Positions 15,353 to 23,625 of a stretch of 63,173 nucleotides of DNA are shown here, piece by piece (positions within the stretch are counted from its first letter, which is position 1; each line of letters opens with the position of its first letter). Source of the stretch: Massilia sp. YIM B02443 (GTDB lineage: Bacteria > Pseudomonadota > Gammaproteobacteria > Burkholderiales > Burkholderiaceae_D); contig NZ_JASNRA010000029.1 in NCBI RefSeq assembly GCF_030411955.1, forward strand, positions 1 to 63,173, written 5' to 3'. The notes below the pieces were generated by a model. That model saw only the letters and a list, made by a program, of their open reading frames with translations, was not told the origin of the DNA and searched no databases. The translations under genes and the position numbers were made by a program.

Positions 15353-17875
15353 TCAGCCCGATACTCCCGCCCTGCCTCCAATCAGATCGCGAACCCGCGC
15401 CGCCAGCGTCTCCACCGTGAACGGCTTGGTCAGCACCGACATCCCCGGCTCCAGCTGTCCGTTGTTGAGCAGCGCGGTCTCGGCGAACCCGGTGATGAAC
15501 AATACTTTCAGATCCGGCCGCTTGACGCGCGCGGCGTCGGCCATCTGCCGTCCGTTCATCATGCCCGGCAGGCCGACGTCCGAGATCAGCAAGTCCACCC
15601 GCGCATTCGACTCCAGCACCTTCAGGCCGCCGGCGCCGTCGGCCGCTTCCAGCGCAGCGTAGCCGAGCTCGCCTAGCAGGTCGGACACCAGGATGCGCAC
15701 GCTCGGCTCGTCGTCCACCACCAGCACCGTTTCGCCGGCGCCGGCCAGCGGCGCGTCGTTCTGTTGCGGCGCGCCGTCGTCGCGGTCGGCCTCGCCGAGG
15801 TGGCGCGGCAGGTAGATGGTGACGGTGGTGCCCTCGCCTTCGCTCGACGCGATGCGCACCTGGCCGCCCGACTGCTTGGCAAAGCCGTAGATCATCGACA
15901 GCCCGAGGCCGGTGCCCTGGCCCAGCGGCTTGGTGGTGAAGAACGGGTCGAACGCCTTGGCGATCACGTCCGGCGGCATGCCGCTGCCGGTGTCGGACAC
16001 GCACAGGGTCAGGTATTCGCCCGCCTGCATGTCATATTCGCGCGCCTGTTCCGGCGTGATCTGGCGGTGGTCGGTGCCGATCTCGATGCGCCCGCCGTCG
16101 GGCATGGCGTCGCGCGCGTTGATGCACAGGTTCAGCAGCGCATTTTCGAGCTGCGACTGGTCCACCAGCGCCGGCCACAGGCGCGGCGTGCAGCCGGTCT
16201 CGACCTGCACGCTCGGGCCCACCGTGCGCCGGATCATGTCCAGCATGCTGCCGACCATGGCGTTGACGTCGGTCGAGCGCGGCGCCAGCGTCTGGCGGCG
16301 CGAGAACGCCAGCAGGCGGTGCGTGAGCGCGGCCGCGCGCCGGGTGGCGCCCAGCGCCACGCCGATGTAGCGCTCGAGTTCGCCCACCCGGTCCTGCTTG
16401 ATGCGCATGTTCATCAGCTCGAGGCTGCCCGAGATGCCCGCCAGCAGGTTGTTGAAGTCGTGCGCCAGGCCGCCGGTGAGCTGGCCCACCGCTTCCATCT
16501 TCTGCGACTGGCGCAGCAGGTCCTGGGCGCGCTCCAGTTCGGCCTGGCGCTCGCGCTCGACCGTGATGTCGCGCGCCGAGCAGTACACCTTGCCGTCGTC
16601 CGGCACCGCCACCCACGACAGCCAGCGCCAGCCGCCGGCCTTGTGGCGGTAGCGGTTTTCCAGGCGCAGCGCTGGCAGCTCGTCCTGCAGCATGCCGTTC
16701 CAGGCCGCGCGCGTGCCGTCATGGTCGTCCGGGTGCACGAAGTCGAGGAAATACGTGCCGGCCACTTCTTCCTCGCTCCAGCCGAGCATCGCTTCCCAGG
16801 CCGGGTTCGAAGCTTCGAAGTGGCCGTCGGCGCCGATCACGCCGATCAGGTCGGGACTGACCTGCCAGGTGCGGCCGCGCGCCAGCGCCTGGGCGATGAC
16901 CTTCTGTTCCAGTTCGTCGTTCAGGGCGCGCAGTTTCAGGATCGCCTGGTCGCGCTCGGCCTCCACCGCGCGCCGCGCCTGGACGTCGATCAGCACGCCG
17001 GGAAAGCGCAGCCCGGTGCCGTCCGGCGCCAGGTCGACCCGGCCGTTGGCCTCGATCCAGTAATAGTGGCCGTCGGCGCGTTTCACCCGGTACTGGTGGG
17101 CGTAATGGCCGCCGCGCGCGATGACTTCGTTGATGGCCTGGGCCAGCCCGGCCTGGTCGTCCGGGTGCACGGTGGAGACCACCTGCGCCAGGCTCAGGCC
17201 GACGCGGCCCAGGGCCGGATCGTGGCCGAACGCGCGCGAAAAGGCCTCGTCGACGGTAAAACGGTCGGTCGTCAGGTCCCACACCCAGGTGCCGATGATG
17301 GCGCCGGCGGTCAGGGCCAGCTGCACCCGTTCGGCATCCTGGCGCGTGCTGGCCTCGCTTTCGCGCAGCACCGCTTCGCTGGTGGCGCGGCGGCGCTGGA
17401 TCAGCACCGCCTCGGTGGTCTCGATGCAGTTGCACAGCATGCCGAGCACTGCGCCGTCGTCGGCGCGCACCGGGCCGTACGAATAGGTGAACCAGGTCTG
17501 CTCGGCGTAGCCCCTGCGCTGCACGACCAGCGGGATGTCGTTCATGCGGTGCGATTCGCCGCGCACCAGGGTGCGCTCGACCAGCGGCGCCAGCACGTCC
17601 CAGATCTCGGGCCAGACCGTGCGGAACGAGCGGCCGAGCGCGGCCGGGTGCTTGTCGTGCAGGATCCCGGCGTAGGCGTCGTTGTAGATCAGGATCTGCT
17701 GCGGGCCCCACACCAGAAAGCTGGGGAAGGCCGAATCGAGCATGATGCCGACGGCGGTGCGCAGCGTGGCCGGCCAGGCGGATACGGGTCCGAGCGGCGA
17801 TGCGCGCCAGTCGAGGGCGCGGATCGCGGCCCCCATCGCGCCGCCACCCGGTGGAAACGGGCGCACGCCCGTCAT
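15353..17875 (-). CDS. PAS-domain hybrid sensor histidine kinase
   Basis: An 840-residue cytoplasmic hybrid kinase. At least three PAS-type sensor segments (about 15-150, 190-320 and 335-450) precede the dimerisation helix GGLAHDFNNLLAGISG, with the phospho-acceptor His near 472. An ATPase domain follows with NLCINARDAMPDGG, SDTGSGMP and GTGLGLSMI. A C-terminal receiver has its acceptor Asp near 766 in ISDVGLPG and the conserved Lys in LTKPF. No membrane helix is seen, so the signal is probably cytosolic (redox, light or a small ligand). ATG at 17875 opens the first conserved segment; an in-frame extension to 18007 is unsupported. No separate response regulator is adjacent. Confidence 0.92.
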   Translation of the reverse strand: MTGVRPFPPGGGAMGAAIRALDWRASPLGPVSAWPATLRTAVGIMLDSAFPSFLVWGPQQILIYNDAYAGILHDKHPAALGRSFRTVWPEIWDVLAPLVERTLVRGESHRMNDIPLVVQRRGYAEQTWFTYSYGPVRADDGAVLGMLCNCIETTEAVLIQRRRATSEAVLRESEASTRQDAERVQLALTAGAIIGTWVWDLTTDRFTVDEAFSRAFGHDPALGRVGLSLAQVVSTVHPDDQAGLAQAINEVIARGGHYAHQYRVKRADGHYYWIEANGRVDLAPDGTGLRFPGVLIDVQARRAVEAERDQAILKLRALNDELEQKVIAQALARGRTWQVSPDLIGVIGADGHFEASNPAWEAMLGWSEEEVAGTYFLDFVHPDDHDGTRAAWNGMLQDELPALRLENRYRHKAGGWRWLSWVAVPDDGKVYCSARDITVERERQAELERAQDLLRQSQKMEAVGQLTGGLAHDFNNLLAGISGSLELMNMRIKQDRVGELERYIGVALGATRRAAALTHRLLAFSRRQTLAPRSTDVNAMVGSMLDMIRRTVGPSVQVETGCTPRLWPALVDQSQLENALLNLCINARDAMPDGGRIEIGTDHRQITPEQAREYDMQAGEYLTLCVSDTGSGMPPDVIAKAFDPFFTTKPLGQGTGLGLSMIYGFAKQSGGQVRIASSEGEGTTVTIYLPRHLGEADRDDGAPQQNDAPLAGAGETVLVVDDEPSVRILVSDLLGELGYAALEAADGAGGLKVLESNARVDLLISDVGLPGMMNGRQMADAARVKRPDLKVLFITGFAETALLNNGQLEPGMSVLTKPFTVETLAARVRDLIGGRAGVSG

Positions 17876-18066
17876 GCAGACAACCTGGAGTGTCCTGCTG
17901 CGGAGGGAATCGAAAAATGGTTGCGCGCGTTCATGCCACATTATTGCATGATCGGCATGTCGTCGCCGCATCCGGCGCCCGCCGCGCTGGCGGCACGGGG
18001 GCGGCACGATTGCCGGGCCGGCGCCGGCGCCGATTCCCTACAATGATAAAAAATTAACAAGGAGGG

Positions 18067-18201
18067 ATGGCAGACCAGGCCGACGCCGGCGGCGATCCGG
18101 TGCAAGCCGGGCGCCTGCGCGCCCGGGCCGAGGAAGCCGAACGCAAGTGCCAGCCGCTGCGCGACCTGGTGCCCGACACCGATTTCTTCGCGCAGGACTG
18201 A
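18067..18201 (+). CDS. Possible small protein, 44 residues
   Basis: A short reading frame, MADQADAGGD through VPDTDFFAQD, with a strongly GC-biased third codon position like neighbouring genes. An AAGGAGGG sequence immediately precedes the ATG; the spacing is tighter than optimal, which weakens the case. The product is hydrophilic, Ala/Arg/Glu-rich and likely helical, with a single Cys. It is divergent from the hybrid kinase and precedes the DUF3667 gene by about 128 bp. No family is recognised. Confidence 0.4.
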   Translation: MADQADAGGDPVQAGRLRARAEEAERKCQPLRDLVPDTDFFAQD

Positions 18202-18328
18202 GGCGTGACAATGCGTGTAAATTGACGCCCGGCCACTAGGCTATGCTATCCGGTTGGACGGCGGCGCGCGCAGCGCATCCGTCCCGTAAACACCGTTTCA
18301 GCCATCGCTTCGTGAGGACCGCCAGACC

Positions 18329-19378
18329 GTGCCCCCCGTGCTTGACATCGTGCCCCCCGACCTGGCCGCGCATGCGCCGCAGACAGGTGCGCCCCACCCC
18401 CACGGCTGCCCCAGCTGCCACTTTCCGGCACAGGGCAATTTCTGCTCGCACTGCGGCGAGTCGACCCATCCCCATCCGCCCTCGGCGGGCGAATTCCTGC
18501 ACGAATTCGTTGGCCATTACGTGGCGCTGGAAGGCAAGCTGTGGCGAACGCTGCGCACGCTGCTGCTGGCCCCGGGACGGCTGACGGCCGACCACCTGCG
18601 CGGCGTACGCGTGCCGTTCGTCAATCCGCTGCGCCTGTACCTGACGCTGAGCCTGATCGTGTTCGCGCTGATCAAGATCATCGGGGTCGACCTGCCGCAG
18701 GTGTTCTTCAAGGAAGACAGCTACGGCCTCATCTACGAACACAAGACCAGCGATCCCGCCACCGGCAAGCCGCGCAATGTCGCCCTCTATGTCACGGTGG
18801 CCGAAGCCGAGAGCGACAAATCCGAAACGGATTCCGAAAAGTTCGAACCATTGAAGGACGCGGTTGCGCACCTGGGCCGTGTGAACAAGAAGTGGGCAAG
18901 CAACCTGCAACAGTTCGTCGCCGCGCCGAAGGAGCAGCAGGCGGCGCTCCTGAACCAGGGCTTCCTGAGCACCGTGCCGTACATGCTGATCGGCGCCTTG
19001 CCGCTGTTCGCGCTGTACCTGAAACTGATCTACTGGCGCACCCGGCGTCTTTACGGCGAACACCTGGTGTTCGCCTTGCATTACAGCGCCTTCGTGTTCC
19101 TGCTGGCCAGTGCGATGATGCTCATTCCCGGCAATGTCGCCTGGCTGATCGCCGCGATCTATGCCCGCCTGTCTTCGCTGGCCGAGCCCTGGGACTGGCT
19201 GCAGCTGCTGCCGGTGTGCTGGATCGTCGCCTACCTGGCGATCGCCCTGCGCCGCGTGTATGGCGGCAGCCGGCCGGCGGCCTGGGTCGCGGCGCTGGTA
19301 CTGCTCGGCGTGCACATGACGGCGATCCTGGCCCTGATCGCCGGCGCCGAATTCATGGCGGTGCTCAGGCACGGCTGA
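18329..19378 (+). CDS. DUF3667 zinc-ribbon membrane protein
   Basis: A 349-residue inner-membrane protein of unknown function. The N terminus holds a zinc ribbon of two CxxC pairs, CPSCHFPAQGNFCSHCGE, followed by an amphipathic region with RGVRVPFVNPLRLYL. A first membrane helix lies near 108-122, a charged loop follows at about 130-210, and four helices come after that (near 228, 255, 290 and 320). This is the DUF3667 architecture. The start is GTG at 18329; a second in-frame GTG at 18338 is an alternative. It is convergent with the kinase gene that ends at 19388. Confidence 0.8.
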   Translation: MPPVLDIVPPDLAAHAPQTGAPHPHGCPSCHFPAQGNFCSHCGESTHPHPPSAGEFLHEFVGHYVALEGKLWRTLRTLLLAPGRLTADHLRGVRVPFVNPLRLYLTLSLIVFALIKIIGVDLPQVFFKEDSYGLIYEHKTSDPATGKPRNVALYVTVAEAESDKSETDSEKFEPLKDAVAHLGRVNKKWASNLQQFVAAPKEQQAALLNQGFLSTVPYMLIGALPLFALYLKLIYWRTRRLYGEHLVFALHYSAFVFLLASAMMLIPGNVAWLIAAIYARLSSLAEPWDWLQLLPVCWIVAYLAIALRRVYGGSRPAAWVAALVLLGVHMTAILALIAGAEFMAVLRHG

Positions 19379-19387
19379 TGCGCCGGA

Positions 19388-20698
19388 CTATCCAGGAAAA
19401 CGCAGTTCGGCCAGCGTGCCCTGCCCCGGATGCGACGACATGGTCAAGCGCCAGCCGAAGCGTTCGCACACCCGGCGCGTGAGGAACAGGCCGAGTCCCT
19501 GTCCCCCGCCCTGCTTGGCCGAATCGCGCAGCGCGCGGGTGTAGCGGCGCGCCGCCGCCACCGTGTCGAAGCCGGCGCCGCTGTCCTGCACCGTCAGCCG
19601 TCCGTCCGCCAGCCGGATGCAAATGGCGCCCTGCCAGGTGTTCTCGGCGGCGTTGCGCAGCAGATTGCCGACCACGATGCGCAGGATCGCTTCGGGACTG
19701 TCCACCCACAGCGGCTGCAGCGCCTCGATCTCGAAGCGCGCATCCTTGCCGTCCAGCAGATGGCGGTGGTCGTCGACCAGCAGCGTGACCAGGGCGTCGA
19801 GCCGGGTGCTCTCGAGCGGCGCGCTGCCATCCGCTTCGCGCGACAAAAACAGCAATGCCGCCATGGTCTCGGACAGATTGTCGGTGGTCGACTGGATGCG
19901 CTGTAGCGGCGCCGCCGCGGCCGGCGGCAGGTCGTACAGCCTGAGCACGTCGACCGCGCCCGCGATCACCGCGATCGGGGTGCGGAATTCGTGGCTGGCC
20001 TGGTCCAGCAGGCTGCGCTCGCGTTCGATGAAGCGTTCGACCCGCTCCAGGTGGCGATTCACCAGGGTCGCGATGTCGTGCAGTTCGCTGATGGCGAAAT
20101 CGGTGGTCAGGCGCTGCGACGGCTGCTCGGGGTCGAGCTCTTCCATCCGCTGCGCCAGCAGCCTGATCGGGCGGCGCATGCCGCGGTACAGCCACAGCAG
20201 CGACGCGACGATGGTCAATCCACTCACCACCGCGATCAGGACGCTGATCAGCGCCATCGCATTCTGGTCGTTTTCGAGGTCGGTGATGTCGACCGCCATC
20301 ACGACCCGTTCGCCGCCGGCCAGCGGCGTGACCAGCACCGCATGGCTTTTCTCTCCATCCCAGGCATCCATCGCCTGCTCGTCGTAGTAGCCGGGCGCCA
20401 GCCGTGCAAAATAAGCGGGCATGGCGGCCGGCGCACCGTCTCCCGTCAAGCGCCAGCCGCGGATCAGGCCCTCCGCCGGCAGCGCCCTGGCCGGCGCGCC
20501 GTCGGCCAGGTATTGATCGGTGCTCGAACGCAGCAGCTCTTCCCAGATCGGATGCACGATCAGTTGCTGGCTCAGGTTGCCCTGGATCGTCAGCCCCAGC
20601 GCCAGCAGCAGCCCGAACAGCACGAACACCGAGCTGATCTTGCGCTGCAGGCTGCGCCGGCGCCGGCTCTGCGCGGTGCCGGCCGCCGGCTTATTCAT
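19388..20698 (-). CDS. Transmembrane sensor histidine kinase
   Basis: A 436-residue classical sensor kinase: a membrane helix near 20-42, a periplasmic domain of about 110 residues, a second helix near 150-170, a HAMP-like linker, then HisKA with LLDQASHEFRTPIAVIAG (His236) and a HATPase domain with NLLRNAAEN, DSGAGF and GQGLGLFL. Its start overlaps the stop of the response regulator gene upstream by 8 bp, so the two are translationally coupled. Upstream on the same strand lies mipA, suggesting that the pair controls an outer-membrane or envelope function. The stimulus is unknown. Confidence 0.92.
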   Translation of the reverse strand: MNKPAAGTAQSRRRRSLQRKISSVFVLFGLLLALGLTIQGNLSQQLIVHPIWEELLRSSTDQYLADGAPARALPAEGLIRGWRLTGDGAPAAMPAYFARLAPGYYDEQAMDAWDGEKSHAVLVTPLAGGERVVMAVDITDLENDQNAMALISVLIAVVSGLTIVASLLWLYRGMRRPIRLLAQRMEELDPEQPSQRLTTDFAISELHDIATLVNRHLERVERFIERERSLLDQASHEFRTPIAVIAGAVDVLRLYDLPPAAAAPLQRIQSTTDNLSETMAALLFLSREADGSAPLESTRLDALVTLLVDDHRHLLDGKDARFEIEALQPLWVDSPEAILRIVVGNLLRNAAENTWQGAICIRLADGRLTVQDSGAGFDTVAAARRYTRALRDSAKQGGGQGLGLFLTRRVCERFGWRLTMSSHPGQGTLAELRFPG

Positions 20699-21401
20699 CC
20701 GCCCCGCCCAGGCGATAACCGCTGCCGGCCACCGTCACGACCAGCTTGCGTTCGGCGCCGCCGTCGACCGCTTTGCGCAGCATGTGCATGTGCGAGCGCA
20801 GCACGTCGTTGTCGGGCACGCGGTCGTTCCAGATCAGGGTTTCCAGTTCTTCGCGCCGCACCAGGCCGGGCGAACGGCGCATCAGGAGTTCGAGCAGCTG
20901 GCGCCGCACCGGCGTCATGGCTACCTGCCTGCCGCCGCGCGTGACCTGCAGCGTGCCCAGGTCGAAGCGCAGGTCGGCCACTTCCAGCACCTGGGCACCG
21001 GCCGGCGCGGCGCCGGCGCGCGCCGCCAGCACCCGCAGCCGGATCTCGAGTTCGGGCAGCGCCACCGGTTTCACCACGTAGTCGTCGGCGCCGGTGGTAA
21101 AACCCTCCAGCTTGTGTTCGAGCTGGTCGCGCGCTGTGATCACCAGCACCGGGATGCGCGACTTCAGCTCGCGCCGCAACCGGGCCAGCATCGTCATGCC
21201 GTCCATGCGCGGCATCATCCAGTCCAGCACCACGGCGTCGTAGCGGTTCAGCGCCAGCAGGCCCAGGCCGGATTCGCCATCCGGCGCGGCGTCGGGATGG
21301 TGGCCGCAGGCTTCCAGGTAGTCGTAGATATTGGCCGCCAGGGCGGCGTTGTCTTCGATGATGAGAACGCTCAGGGGCTGCTTCATGATGTCGATGCGCA
21401 T
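20691..21401 (-). CDS. OmpR-family response regulator
   Basis: A 236-residue regulator with an intact receiver: acidic IIEDN, phospho-acceptor Asp60 in VVLDWMMP, Thr in ITARD and Lys in VVKPV. The C-terminal winged helix includes LRSHMHMLRKAV and VVTVAGSGYRL. The in-frame ATG at 21386 is an alternative start five codons in; neither has a clear Shine-Dalgarno sequence. It overlaps the cognate kinase gene by 8 bp and follows mipA by about 80 bp on the same strand. It probably activates its own unit and mipA, but no binding site could be assigned. Confidence 0.92.
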   Translation of the reverse strand: MRIDIMKQPLSVLIIEDNAALAANIYDYLEACGHHPDAAPDGESGLGLLALNRYDAVVLDWMMPRMDGMTMLARLRRELKSRIPVLVITARDQLEHKLEGFTTGADDYVVKPVALPELEIRLRVLAARAGAAPAGAQVLEVADLRFDLGTLQVTRGGRQVAMTPVRRQLLELLMRRSPGLVRREELETLIWNDRVPDNDVLRSHMHMLRKAVDGGAERKLVVTVAGSGYRLGGADE

Positions 21402-21481
21402 ATTCGGTGATTGCGTGATTCAACTCTTGGTCACAATGCGGGCCAGTATCGCATCAATCGCGCGCCGCCGGCCCTTCCCTC

Positions 21482-22252
21482 TCAGAAGCCGCGCGACAGG
21501 CCGATGAAGCCGGACACCACGCCATCAAGATCCTTTTCCAGCAACGGACTATCCGACAGCTTGCCCGGCAGCTTGCGGTACGAGACGCTGCCGATCACGG
21601 CCCAGCGTCCGGCGAACGGCCGCACCACGTCGATGCCGACGCGGGCGATGGCCGCGCTGCCCGGCTCGTAGCGGCGCACGCCGCGCGCGACTTCCTCGGG
21701 CAAGGTGCCGTAGTAGTAGTTGGCCAGCTTCTTCGAATAGTGCGCCACGCCGATGTTGGGCGAAATGCGGGCTGCGCCCCACTGGATCGGATAGGCGTAG
21801 GTCACGCTGGCTTCGAAGCCCTTGCTGGCGCCGGTGACGTCGCCCTTGGCGCCGATGGTGAGCTGGCCGGCCGCGCCGCGCCAGCTGGCCGCCAGGCCGA
21901 GGTCGAAGGCGTCGTCGCGGTCTTCCAGCAGTCTGCGGTCGATCCCGTTGCGGGCCAGTTCGTCGGCGCCGAAGTCGTCGCGGTCGATGCCGTCGATCCG
22001 TGCCGACAGCGTGGCGTCGAGAGTGAAGGCGGCGCCTTTCACCAGATGCGCGCCGCCGCTGATGCCGCGCCAGAAGAAGCGCTCGCCTTCGTACGAGACC
22101 AGCGGGAACGGAGTGACGCGCGTGCCTTCGCCGGCGTAGACGCTGTCGGAGACGGCGGTGCCGATGCCGAGACCCCAGCGCGGGGTTTCCTGGGCGGCGG
22201 CGAGACCGGATGCGGTGGAGAGGACAAGGAAGAATGCCAAGGAATGCTTCAT
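21482..22252 (-). CDS. MipA/OmpV-family outer-membrane protein
   Basis: A 256-residue exported beta-barrel-like protein. After a signal peptide (MKHSLAFFLVLSTASGLAAA) comes the family start WGLGIGTAVSDSVYAGEG, then alternating amphipathic strands and a typical aromatic C terminus (SGFIGLSRGF) for outer-membrane insertion. Family members either scaffold murein enzymes (MipA) or are osmoregulated porin-like proteins (OmpV). ATG at 22252 opens the signal peptide. It lies directly upstream of a response regulator/kinase pair on the same strand, a common neighbourhood for this family. Confidence 0.88.
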   Translation of the reverse strand: MKHSLAFFLVLSTASGLAAAQETPRWGLGIGTAVSDSVYAGEGTRVTPFPLVSYEGERFFWRGISGGAHLVKGAAFTLDATLSARIDGIDRDDFGADELARNGIDRRLLEDRDDAFDLGLAASWRGAAGQLTIGAKGDVTGASKGFEASVTYAYPIQWGAARISPNIGVAHYSKKLANYYYGTLPEEVARGVRRYEPGSAAIARVGIDVVRPFAGRWAVIGSVSYRKLPGKLSDSPLLEKDLDGVVSGFIGLSRGF

Positions 22253-22338
22253 GAGATGACCCTGTGTTGGACGGTGAGTGATTTCGATGTGGAGAAGGAT
22301 GAACCAGGCGTGTCGTTGGAATGTCGTTGCCGGGCGCC

Positions 22339-23541
22339 CTATTTGCCGGCCGCCGGCGCGGTGACCACGCCAGCCTCGATCCAGCCAAGGTAGTTGCTCG
22401 AATGGCGCACGCGGTTGCCCGGCTGCAGATAGATGCGCCTGGCGGCCTCGCCGGCCAGGTAGCGTTCGATGACGGCCAGCTGCGCGGCGCGGCCTGGCGC
22501 GGTCATCACCTCCTTCATCACCTCGGCGCCCGGCTCGCGGAACACGACGCCGTCGCCGGTGCCGGTCAGCACCGCGCTCTCGGTGCCGATCGCGGCGCGC
22601 TCGACCATCGGGATGCGCCCGCCCCGGTACGACCAGGTGCGGGCGCCCGCCTCCTGCAATGTCTCGCGCACGATGGTGGGCAGGTCCTTGATCATGTCGG
22701 CCGTCCTGGCCCGCTGGCGCGGCCGGCCGTCGACGTGGGTGGCGATGGTGACCTCGGCCAGGAAGGCTTTCCAATCATGTGGCACCACCAGGAACGGGCC
22801 GGTCGGGAAGCGGTCGGCCCCGCTCTTGGCGTCGGCGAAGCCGTCGCCGGAAGTGATGTTGCGCAGGTCGAGGTTGCGCACCAGCGTGGCGCGGTCCGTG
22901 AAATCGCCGCACAGGAACAGGCCCTTGCGCGCCGCCTCGAAGTCGGCCATCGAGCGCAGTTCGCGGTCGAAGCGCGCGCACACCTCGACCTCGTAGTCGA
23001 GCAGCACGCCGGGCGCAGTGGCGACCGTCATGCGCGGGCCGCTGGCCGGCGACAGTTTCGGGAACAGGAAGGCGCCCTCGACGCCGGTCTCTTCGCCGTG
23101 CGCCGGATAATTGGTGCCGGCGGCGACGTGCGCCAGGCCGCGCGGCCCGACGCCCAGCAAACTGGACAAGGGATAGCGGCGCGCGCGCTGCGGCTGGCGC
23201 GCCAGCGCGTCGAGGGCGGCGCTGTCGAAGCGCTTGATGACGTCGAAGGCGTCAAGGCCGTACAGGCCGCTCAGTGCGCTCAGGTCGATGGCGGTCACAC
23301 CTTCGCGCGCCAGCGACAGCACCAGCAAGGTGCTGGGACCGGCGGCCCTGGCATCCCGGCGCAGCTGGGCGAAGGTATGGGCCTTGTCGATCGGCGCCAA
23401 TGCCACGCCGGTGAGGTCTGGCGCAGCCGGCCCGGCGGCCGGCTGGCCCGCCAGGGCGGAGCGGCCGTGGGGACTGGCCAGGATCAGGCAGGAGGCCAGC
23501 GCAAGGCTGGCGATGGAGATGGCGCTGCGGGAAGGTGACAT
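22339..23541 (-). CDS. Exported fumarylacetoacetate hydrolase-family protein
   Basis: A 400-residue protein with an N-terminal signal peptide (up to about residue 30) and a C-terminal FAH-fold domain. The FAH hallmarks are NYPAHGEE, then LLDYEVEVCARFDRE with acidic metal ligands, then GDGFADAKS and TGPFLVVPHDW, and finally LTGTGDGVVF. FAH enzymes are normally cytoplasmic C-C hydrolases or decarboxylases of aromatic degradation, so export is unusual; the same architecture is seen in some Proteobacteria, but the substrate is not known. It precedes mipA by about 86 bp on the same strand and may form part of that unit. Confidence 0.8.
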   Translation of the reverse strand: MSPSRSAISIASLALASCLILASPHGRSALAGQPAAGPAAPDLTGVALAPIDKAHTFAQLRRDARAAGPSTLLVLSLAREGVTAIDLSALSGLYGLDAFDVIKRFDSAALDALARQPQRARRYPLSSLLGVGPRGLAHVAAGTNYPAHGEETGVEGAFLFPKLSPASGPRMTVATAPGVLLDYEVEVCARFDRELRSMADFEAARKGLFLCGDFTDRATLVRNLDLRNITSGDGFADAKSGADRFPTGPFLVVPHDWKAFLAEVTIATHVDGRPRQRARTADMIKDLPTIVRETLQEAGARTWSYRGGRIPMVERAAIGTESAVLTGTGDGVVFREPGAEVMKEVMTAPGRAAQLAVIERYLAGEAARRIYLQPGNRVRHSSNYLGWIEAGVVTAPAAGK

Positions 23542-23601
23542 GATGTCGACTCCATGGAGGAAGGAGTCGGCATCGTAGTGGCGCGCATGTCGCGCGCTTG
23601 T

Positions 23602-23623
23602 CGTCGGCGCCCCGGCGCCGACG
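23602..23623 (-). terminator. Strong hairpin after a chemoreceptor gene
   Basis: Perfect 10-bp arms, CGTCGGCGCC and GGCGCCGACG, are separated by 2 bp and begin 2 bp past the stop codon of the chemoreceptor on the minus strand. No T tract follows, so it could stabilise the mRNA 3' end or act as a Rho-assisted terminator. Confidence 0.35.
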
Positions 23624-23625
23624 CG

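Noticed and set aside
15764..18046. 760-codon frame opposite the PAS hybrid kinase
   Set aside because: Shadow of the kinase gene; no recognisable motif and unlikely composition.
18054..18236. 60-codon minus-strand frame
   Set aside because: No ribosome-binding site; antisense to the better-supported 44-codon plus-strand frame.
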